Origin: RCIO01 sp964629765
GTDB taxonomy: Bacteria > Pseudomonadota > Alphaproteobacteria > Rhizobiales > Rhizobiaceae
Assembly (NCBI GenBank): GCA_964629765.1
Contig: CAZVTK010000137.1
Span: 1 to 12,019 of the forward strand
Reading direction: 5' to 3'
DNA length: 12,019 bases
How positions within the stretch are numbered: the stretch's first letter is position 1; the number at the start of each line of letters is the position of its first letter. This document shows positions 1-4,381 of the stretch, in pieces. The translations under genes were made by a program, and so were the position numbers. Under the pieces are notes generated by a model. It was not told the origin of the DNA, did no database searches, and saw only the letters and a list, made by a program, of their open reading frames with translations.

Positions 1-1113
1 GACGAGCGCGAGCAGACGCTGAACCAGCTGCTGGTCGAGATGGACGGCTTCGAGGCGAACGAGGGCATCATCCTCATCGCAGCGACCAACCGGCCCGACG
101 TGCTCGATCCGGCGCTGCTGCGTCCGGGCCGCTTCGACCGGCAGGTCGTGGTGCCGAACCCGGACATCATCGGCCGCGAGAAGATCCTGAAGGTGCATGT
201 GCGCAACGTGCCGCTGGCGCCCAATGTCGACCTCAAGGTGCTGGCGCGCGGCACGCCGGGCTTTTCCGGCGCCGACCTTGCCAACCTCGTCAACGAGGCC
301 GCGCTGATGGCCGCCCGCCGCAACAAGCGGCTGGTCACCATGGCCGAGTTCGAGGACGCCAAGGACAAGATCATGATGGGCGCCGAGCGCCGCTCGTCCG
401 CCATGACGCAGGCCGAGAAGGAGCTGACCGCCTATCACGAGGCCGGCCACGCCATCCTCGCCATCAACGTGCCGTCGGCCGACCCGCTGCACAAGGCGAC
501 CATCATCCCTCGCGGGCGGGCGCTCGGCATGGTCATGCAGCTTCCCGAGGGCGACCGCTACTCGATGAGCTACAAGTACATGGTGTCGCGGCTGGCCATC
601 ATGATGGGCGGGCGCGTCGCCGAGGAGATCAAGTTCGGCAAGGAGAACATCACCTCCGGCGCGTCGTCCGACATCGACCAGGCGACCAAGCTGGCGCGGG
701 CCATGGTCACGCGCTGGGGCTTCTCCGACAAGCTCGGCCACGTCGCCTACGGCGACAACCAGGAGGAGGTGTTCCTCGGCCATTCCGTGGCGCGCACGCA
801 GAACGTGTCGGAAGAGACCGCGCAGATCATCGACGCCGAGGTGCGCCGGCTGATCGACGAGGCGTACAAGTTCGCGACCGACGTGATCAAGAAGAAGAAA
901 AAGGAATGGATCGCCATCGCCGAGGGGCTGCTCGAATACGAGACGCTGTCGGGCGACGAGATCCGGCAGCTCATCGCCGGCCAGAAGCCGTCGCGCGACC
1001 TCGGCGACGACACGCCGCCGAGCCGCGGCACGGCGGTGCCGACCGCCGGCGCGGCGCGCGGCAAGAAGAAGGGGCCTGAGCCGGACGGCGGCATGGAGCC
1101 GCAGCCGGGCTGA
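1..1113 (+). CDS. ftsH: FtsH ATP-dependent zinc metalloprotease, 3' part (5' end outside window)
   Basis: This is the C-terminal 370 residues of FtsH, the membrane-anchored AAA+ protease that degrades misfolded membrane proteins and short-lived regulators. The frame is open from base 1, so the gene starts upstream of the window. The fragment begins in the AAA+ domain with DEREQTLNQLLVEMDGF. It continues through the second region of homology (AATNRPD, then LLRPGRFDR with the arginine-finger region). The zinc protease motif HEAGH lies at fragment residues 146-150, and the downstream acidic segment GASSDIDQA fits the third metal ligand. The tail is lysine-rich, then Gly/Pro-rich, and ends GGMEPQPG, as in other alphaproteobacterial FtsH proteins. 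No frameshift is visible. A strong terminator follows 30 bases after the stop. The last 122 bp of this gene recur, diverged, at 2139-2257. Confidence 0.98.
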   Translation, partial: DEREQTLNQLLVEMDGFEANEGIILIAATNRPDVLDPALLRPGRFDRQVVVPNPDIIGREKILKVHVRNVPLAPNVDLKVLARGTPGFSGADLANLVNEAALMAARRNKRLVTMAEFEDAKDKIMMGAERRSSAMTQAEKELTAYHEAGHAILAINVPSADPLHKATIIPRGRALGMVMQLPEGDRYSMSYKYMVSRLAIMMGGRVAEEIKFGKENITSGASSDIDQATKLARAMVTRWGFSDKLGHVAYGDNQEEVFLGHSVARTQNVSEETAQIIDAEVRRLIDEAYKFATDVIKKKKKEWIAIAEGLLEYETLSGDEIRQLIAGQKPSRDLGDDTPPSRGTAVPTAGAARGKKKGPEPDGGMEPQPG

Positions 1114-1143
1114 AGCGACGCTACGGGATGATCGGAAATGCTG

Positions 1144-1170
1144 GACGCCGCGGGAAACCGCGGCGTCTTT
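1144..1170 (+). terminator. ftsH rho-independent terminator (copy 1)
   Basis: A perfect 10-bp G/C-rich stem (1144-1153 pairing with 1158-1167) closes a GAAA tetraloop and runs into a short T tract. It lies 30 bases after the ftsH stop and is oriented for ftsH. The minus-strand immunity gene at 1177 ends 7 bases beyond it, so it sits between convergent genes. Diverged copies of the same hairpin occur at 2287 and 2751. Confidence 0.9.
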
Positions 1171-1176
1171 GCGTTG

Positions 1177-1635
1177 CTACCGCCTTCCACGTCGCGGAGG
1201 GTCCGATCGCAGGACGAACAGTTCGCGCGGAAAGTCCCAAAGCGTATCAGCGTCCTGGACGTAGTTCACGCTGTCAAACCCGATCACAACTTGCCCTGGC
1301 GAGATCGGCGCGCTTCGCCAGATGCGGATGCGGAACATTTCAGTTTCCAAATGAGCCGTCAGGAAGCCGTTGCCGACGCCGTCCTCTATAGCGATTTTCC
1401 GCGAAGGGCATATCAGCCAGTCGTCGAAATCGGCCTGCCGCTTGAGACCTACTTCGTCAGCACGGCCGAAGATGAGGCGGGTCTTGCCTTCCGCTCGTGG
1501 GCGAATAGCAATTCGTACACATGTCGGCGTCGAGAGTATCTGCGCGCCGCGAACTGGTTTCGGCAAATCGCCGCCGCCAATATCAGAGATGAAGATCGAC
1601 GAACTGCGCGGCTGGATGTACTGGACGAATTTCAT
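1177..1635 (-). CDS. Imm A: putative orphan immunity protein, divergent, C-terminally extended
   Basis: I do not recognise a named family. The 152-residue product is a distant paralogue of the three other small proteins in this island. Shared features are an N-terminal segment with SIFISD, a central EGKTRLIFG, a PSRKI segment, and a final strand with IRIW then PGQVVIGFD. The others end near residue 120, whereas this one continues for about 32 residues into an Arg/Pro-rich tail that has no counterpart, probably readthrough into non-coding sequence after loss of the original stop. The ATG lies 6 bases after the stop of Imm B (TGATGACAGATG), so the two are probably co-translated, although the ribosome site is weak. 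No toxin remnant separates it from Imm B. It is likely an immunity gene that has outlived its toxin. Function is inferred from context and paralogy only. Confidence 0.6.
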   Translation of the reverse strand: MKFVQYIQPRSSSIFISDIGGGDLPKPVRGAQILSTPTCVRIAIRPRAEGKTRLIFGRADEVGLKRQADFDDWLICPSRKIAIEDGVGNGFLTAHLETEMFRIRIWRSAPISPGQVVIGFDSVNYVQDADTLWDFPRELFVLRSDPPRRGRR

Positions 1636-1641
1636 CTGTCA

Positions 1642-2004
1642 TCAGCCGATTCCGATCCTGACTTCTTCCGGCCATTGTGGATGGCTGCGCCAGATTGAAA
1701 CGCGTGTCTTCAAGCTCGAAACCGAGGTATCGAGCACGATCTTCTGACCGACCGACTCCACTATCAGGCGACCATTGGGGGTATCTATAGGCGTGTCCAT
1801 ATCGGGTGGTCGTCCCGGATCAACCTCTCGTATCCCTCCGAGAATCACACGTGTCTCTCCGTCGATTTCGGGGAAAGTAGCAAATGCGACACATGTATCA
1901 GTCGCCCATATCATCGCGTCTCGCGTTATTTCCGATATCTCGCTGTTCTGAGACCCGGAAATAAAAAGAATCGAGTTCATTGGTGCGATAAGAATCTCTT
2001 TCAT
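1642..2004 (-). CDS. Imm B: putative immunity protein paired with the truncated toxin at 2005
   Basis: The 120-residue predicted soluble product has no signal peptide or membrane segment. It is the closest relative of Imm D (2829-3194): by hand alignment about 70 of 113 residues match, with shared blocks NSILF, EITR, CVAF, DGET, PGR, DMDT, KTRV and WPEEVRIGIG. Its ATG follows directly on the TAG stop of the toxin remnant at 2005 (TAGATG), the same junction that joins the intact toxin to Imm D. A purine-rich ribosome site (AGAGGAAG) lies inside the end of the remnant. This pairing is why I call it the cognate immunity protein of a lost toxin. The codon third positions contain more A/T than in ftsH or purA, consistent with acquired DNA. 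The reading frame is intact. The biochemical role is inferred. Confidence 0.7.
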   Translation of the reverse strand: MKEILIAPMNSILFISGSQNSEISEITRDAMIWATDTCVAFATFPEIDGETRVILGGIREVDPGRPPDMDTPIDTPNGRLIVESVGQKIVLDTSVSSLKTRVSIWRSHPQWPEEVRIGIG

Positions 2005-2136
2005 CTACCGCTTCCTCTCGATTTGCGTAACTGCACCACCTTGCCTTAGACTGCACAACAAGCAGTGTGGTAGCAAGGACTGTCGGGCGGGTGACCGCAG
2101 AAGCGCGGTTGGAAGCTGATGGTCGGGTATGAGGTT
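2005..2136 (-). pseudogene. C-terminal remnant of an HNH-type toxin (43 codons)
   Basis: The minus-strand frame ending at the TAG at 2005 encodes 43 residues that align without gaps to residues 212-254 of the intact toxin at 3195. By hand count 30 of 43 are identical. It keeps the catalytic-looking PDHQLPT, the block SPARQSLLPHC, the second zinc pair (C-L-L-C) and RQGG, and ends in ERKR against QRRR. It lacks the first CxxC and the whole N-terminal region. At 2137-2139 the toxin sequence stops abruptly and antisense ftsH-tail sequence begins. The frame stays open into that antisense DNA as far as an ATG at 2238, giving a chance 77-codon chimera with no ribosome site. It cannot be an active nuclease as it stands. 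It marks a displaced toxin whose immunity gene (Imm B) survives. Confidence 0.82.
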
Positions 2137-2138
2137 TC

Positions 2139-2257
2139 CGCGCGATCTCGGCGACGACACGCCGCCGAGACGCGGCACGGCGGTGCCGACCGCCGGTGCG
2201 CGCTGCAAGAAGAAGGGACCCGAGCCGGACGGCGGCATGGAGCCGCGACCGGGCTGA
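2139..2257 (+). repeat. Partial duplicate of the ftsH 3' end
   Basis: These 119 bp match the last 122 bp of ftsH (992-1113) including the stop codon. I count about 8 substitutions and one in-frame 3-base gap, roughly 93% identity. The translated tail still reads LGDDTPP, GTAVPTAG, KKKGPEPDGGMEP and PG. About half of the substitutions are synonymous in the ftsH frame (GAC/GAT, GGC/GGT, GGG/GGA, CCT/CCC). This suggests the copy diverged inside a working ftsH in another strain and arrived here as flanking DNA. It has no start and is not a gene. It adjoins the toxin remnant on the left and a terminator copy on the right. Confidence 0.92.
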
Positions 2258-2286
2258 AAGCCGGCCGTCTTTCAAGGACATCAAGG

Positions 2287-2311
2287 ACGTCGTGGGAAAC
2301 CGCGGCGTTTT
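2287..2311 (+). terminator. Terminator copy 2 (downstream of the duplicated ftsH tail)
   Basis: A 9-bp stem with two G-U pairs (2287-2295 with 2300-2308) carries the same GAAA loop as the ftsH terminator and is followed by a T tract. It lies 29 bases after the duplicated ftsH stop, matching the 30-base spacing at the resident gene. It was therefore carried along with the duplicated tail. The stop codon of the minus-strand Imm C gene overlaps its T tract. No gene now needs it on the plus strand. Confidence 0.75.
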
Positions 2312-2678
2312 ATTTATCGAGAGCGATGACGATGCGACTCGGAAGTAGGGAACCATCAGTCCAGATGGTGACGTGAGTTGTTTCAGATTCGACCGGTACG
2401 GTTAGAAGTCGCGTGAGCCCACTGTCAGAGAACACGACCTTTCGGCTCGGGGTAGGAATAGTGCCCTCAAAACGAGGACGCGACTCTTCTGTGATGTCCT
2501 GCGCGCCGCCGATAACCAGTTCGGTCTTTCCTTCTTCCCAATAGCGGCATGGAACTGAAAGGCATTTGCCGTTTGAAATGATTTTGACATGTTCCCCTTG
2601 GATAGGCGCATCAGGCAGGTTTTCATCCGAGATGAAAAATTGCAGGTGCGGAGGGGCAATAAAGTGCCTTCTAATCAC
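2310..2678 (-). CDS. Imm C: putative orphan immunity protein
   Basis: The 122-residue product is a divergent paralogue of Imm A, B and D. It has FFISD near the N terminus, EEGKTELVIGGAQD in the middle, TPSRKVVFSD, and a last strand with VTIW then SRIVIALD. No signal peptide or membrane segment is visible. The start is GTG at 2678, chosen because a full Shine-Dalgarno core GGAGG sits 7 bases upstream (2686-2690) and because the paralogues align from that point. A decayed frame resembling the toxin 3' end overlaps this start, as if toxin and immunity gene were once coupled as at 3195. There is no intact toxin directly upstream, so it is an orphan. The gene is intact, and its role is inferred from paralogy and context. 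Confidence 0.68.
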   Translation of the reverse strand: MIRRHFIAPPHLQFFISDENLPDAPIQGEHVKIISNGKCLSVPCRYWEEGKTELVIGGAQDITEESRPRFEGTIPTPSRKVVFSDSGLTRLLTVPVESETTHVTIWTDGSLLPSRIVIALDK

Positions 2679-2748
2679 GGTTCAACCTCCGGAGAAATCC
2701 GCGCACGAAACCGCCATGCTGAGACTGTGATGGACTAACAGGAATGCA
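2671..2748 (-). pseudogene. Possible decayed toxin 3' end preceding Imm C
   Basis: On the minus strand one frame reads about 25 codons from next to terminator copy 3 to a TAG at 2671 and ends HGGFVRGFLRRLNRD. The block GGFVRGFLRR resembles the intact toxin's GGVVRQIQRR in the same position relative to the following immunity gene, and a cysteine and serines lie where the zinc pair would be. The stop overlaps the Imm C start by 8 bases, in keeping with the coupled toxin-immunity arrangement in the other two units. The match is short and the zinc residues are mostly lost, so this call depends heavily on position. Confidence 0.42.
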
Positions 2749-2750
2749 GA

Positions 2751-2776
2751 GCACCGCGGGAAACCACGGCGTTTTT
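2751..2776 (+). terminator. Terminator copy 3, degenerate
   Basis: The sequence 2751-2776 matches the ftsH terminator (CCGCGGGAAACC core with a five-T tract) but has two mismatches in the stem. The few bases before it (GGAATGC) resemble those before copy 1. It marks a third junction between units, next to the decayed toxin end. Its activity is doubtful. On the minus strand the mismatched positions could form G-U pairs, but no T tract follows there. Confidence 0.6.
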
Positions 2777-2828
2777 GCCGCCGCTCGGTGCTTGCGAGGC
2801 CAAATGTGCGCGACGAGGCTCACGGCTA

Positions 2829-3194
2829 TCAGCCTATTCCGATCCTCACCTCTTCCGGCCAGCGCGGATGGCTAAGCCAGATTGCGACCCGCGTTTTCGC
2901 CTTTGGCACCGGAATATCGAAGACGATCTCCCGAACAGACGTTTCAACAATTAAGCGGCGGTTCGGTGTCTGAATAACTGTATCCATATCAGCAGCGCGA
3001 CCCGGATGAACCTCATCGATTGCTCCTGTAATTAGATGGGTTTCTCCATCCGGCTCCGGATATGTCAAGAATGCCACACATGATGAGGTTTTCCAGATCG
3101 ACGGCCCACGTGTTATCTCAGGAGTTTCGCCCCCATCAGCATCTGAGACGAACAATATCGAATTTATGGGCGTGATAAAGACATCGTCCACCAT
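2829..3194 (-). CDS. Imm D: putative immunity protein of the intact toxin
   Basis: The 121-residue product is predicted cytoplasmic. It is about 62% identical to Imm B by hand alignment and more distantly related to Imm A and C. Characteristic segments are NSILFVSD, GGETPEITRG, CVAFLTYPEPDGET, PGRAADMDT, QTPNRRLIVET and SHPRWPEEVRIGIG. Its ATG follows the toxin stop with no gap (TAGATG). GGAG within the last toxin codons lies 7 bases upstream, so translation is coupled and immunity is made whenever toxin is made. That layout, together with co-variation of the two immunity genes beside two related toxin ends, supports the role of protecting the producer by binding the toxin C-terminal domain. 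I recognise no named immunity family. Confidence 0.75.
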   Translation of the reverse strand: MVDDVFITPINSILFVSDADGGETPEITRGPSIWKTSSCVAFLTYPEPDGETHLITGAIDEVHPGRAADMDTVIQTPNRRLIVETSVREIVFDIPVPKAKTRVAIWLSHPRWPEEVRIGIG

Positions 3195-3959
3195 CTATCT
3201 TCTCCGTTGAATCTGACGGACTACACCGCCCTGTCTAGCACTACAAAACATACAATGCGGCAGCAGGCTTTGTCTCGCGGGCGATAACAGAAGGCCAGTC
3301 GGGATTTGGTGATCGATGTAGAAGTTCCCCGATATTGTGCCGGGATTGAACGTGCCGCAAGTGTGGCAGCCGAACTCCCTGCCGATGCGATTTACTTCGT
3401 CGCGCTCTTCGCGGGTGAAGCGCCGGCCGGAGTTGCGGGCTTCGCGCGAATCGGCGCTGAAGCGGCCGTAGCCGATCCCCTGATTGCGCCATTGCTCGCG
3501 AAGGGTGCGCGCCTCCCGGGCCTGCGCCATGTTCGCTCCAATCAGGCCCTCGACGGTCCAGTACGCCTGCGGGTGCGGCTTCCAGTTCGGCAGTATCTCG
3601 TGCATTGCGCGCAGGGCTGCCTCCATCTCCATCTGGCTGACCGCAAGCCGGGTCTGCTGGGCAGGCGTGAGCGGCTGCCAGCGGCCGGCGATGTAGGTGC
3701 CGGCGCCACCGCCGCGAGGGCGTCCGCCGACAAGGTGCAGATTGTCCCGCGCCGTCCCTTCGCGTCCTCGCGCCCAGCCGGGCATCCTGGTCCACTGGCC
3801 GCCGTCGCTGCTGCCCGCGGGCACGCGCGGCTGGTCCGGCCGGTAGCCGGCGTGCAGCGCCAGGGCCAGCCGCGAGATCGCCATCTCGAAGCGGAAGAGC
3901 GCCGTCTGATAGCGCCCGGCCGTGGAAGCGGCCACGGAATCTCGAAATGCACGCGCCAT
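3195..3959 (-). CDS. Putative polymorphic toxin with C-terminal HNH/treble-clef nuclease domain
   Basis: The 254-residue product probably cuts nucleic acid. The C-terminal region has paired zinc-type cysteines C198/C201 and C236/C239 around a D216-H217 (YIDHQIP) core, followed by SARQGG. This Cys-Cys, Asp-His, Cys-Cys order is that of treble-clef HNH nucleases found as toxin tips. The N-terminal part has a helical segment, then RVPAGSSDGGQW at residues 45-56, a motif I recall from rhizobial putative effectors with varied C termini. No signal peptide, membrane segment, PAAR, RHS or MuF region is visible, so the export route is unknown. The ATG at 3959 is chosen because AAAGGAG lies 9 bases upstream. 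The 5' two thirds are G/C-rich like the host, whereas the last part and the immunity genes are richer in A/T, as expected if the tip is exchanged. An alternative is an HNH enzyme of phage origin, but the immunity array argues for a toxin. Confidence 0.72.
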   Translation of the reverse strand: MARAFRDSVAASTAGRYQTALFRFEMAISRLALALHAGYRPDQPRVPAGSSDGGQWTRMPGWARGREGTARDNLHLVGGRPRGGGAGTYIAGRWQPLTPAQQTRLAVSQMEMEAALRAMHEILPNWKPHPQAYWTVEGLIGANMAQAREARTLREQWRNQGIGYGRFSADSREARNSGRRFTREERDEVNRIGREFGCHTCGTFNPGTISGNFYIDHQIPTGLLLSPARQSLLPHCMFCSARQGGVVRQIQRRR

Positions 3960-3968
3960 GTCCCGCGT

Positions 3969-3985
3969 CTCCTTTCGCGGAAAGG
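3969..3985 (-). promoter_or_regulatory. Toxin ribosome binding site inside a hairpin
   Basis: In the toxin mRNA the sequence CCUUUC, CGC, GAAAGG forms a perfect 6-bp stem with a three-base loop (3971-3985). The Shine-Dalgarno AAAGGAG (3969-3975) overlaps its 3' arm. The ATG is 9 bases further on. Such an arrangement could lower toxin translation. The hairpin is seen directly; its regulatory role is an inference. Confidence 0.45.
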
Positions 3986-4090
3986 ATGCGGCTATGGCTG
4001 CGCAGGGGGATAAGCGGGCGAGTTCGAGGGGACAGGCTGCGGGACAAAGAGCGGGTGCGTCGGGAGCCGGCCGCCTGATTTCGCGGCGGA

Positions 4091-4112
4091 ATTTTCGCGA
4101 CCGCGGGAAAAT
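4091..4112. promoter_or_regulatory. 22-bp imperfect dyad upstream of the toxin gene
   Basis: ATTTTC at 4091 and GAAAAT ending at 4112 form arms of an inverted repeat that pairs at 9 of 11 positions. It stands out as A/T-rich in G/C-rich surroundings, about 130 bases upstream of the toxin start. It could be an operator or promoter element for the toxin operon. Nothing else supports that. Confidence 0.25.
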
Positions 4113-4381
4113 CTATCCCGCCGCCCGGTTTCGTTCCTCAGCCTGGCGCCTTCCGGCACGACGGTCCGGTCGTGGTGTACGGATCAGCAGCGTCGCTGCG
4201 TGAGATGCGCGCCCCGCCGGTGAAGCGAGTCTCCGCCCCTCGCATGATCGCTGCGTTCCACTACAGAATGCATGGAGATGCTGGCGATGTAGCGGAGCGC
4301 GATGGCCCAGGCCCCGCGCAAATGGTTCATGAAGACGTAGTGGTTGTGCGCACCATGCCTCGGGTGCGGAGCGGCAGTCGC

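Larger units (their letters stand above)
3960..4381. other. Gene-free stretch between the toxin and the proline-rich protein gene
   Basis: These 422 bp hold the toxin 5' leader and whatever promoter drives it, plus the 3' trailer of the gene ending at 4382. I find no tRNA, no convincing sigma-70 boxes and no clear terminator. A weak 6-bp inverted repeat lies at 4157-4174, and an imperfect dyad lies at 4091-4112. A 48-codon minus-strand frame (4184-4330) lacks a ribosome site and is not called. Confidence 0.5.

Noticed and set aside
1138..1747. Plus-strand open frames of 186 and 125 codons after ftsH
   Set aside because: They are antisense to Imm A, start inside the terminator or without ribosome sites, and do not resemble the paralogues.
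2008..2238. 77-codon minus-strand chimera of antisense ftsH tail and toxin end as a functional gene
   Set aside because: The ATG at 2238 lies in antisense ftsH sequence and has no ribosome site. The first 34 codons are explained by the duplicated tail.
1114..3960. Insertion sequence or prophage explanation for the island
   Set aside because: I see no transposase, integrase, terminal inverted repeats or phage structural genes. The only duplicated boundary sequence is the ftsH tail and terminator.
4184..4330. 48-codon minus-strand frame beginning MNHLRGAWAIALRYI
   Set aside because: The first 20 codons have host-like third positions, but there is no ribosome site, no family I know, and the rest looks random. 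A search in relatives would decide.
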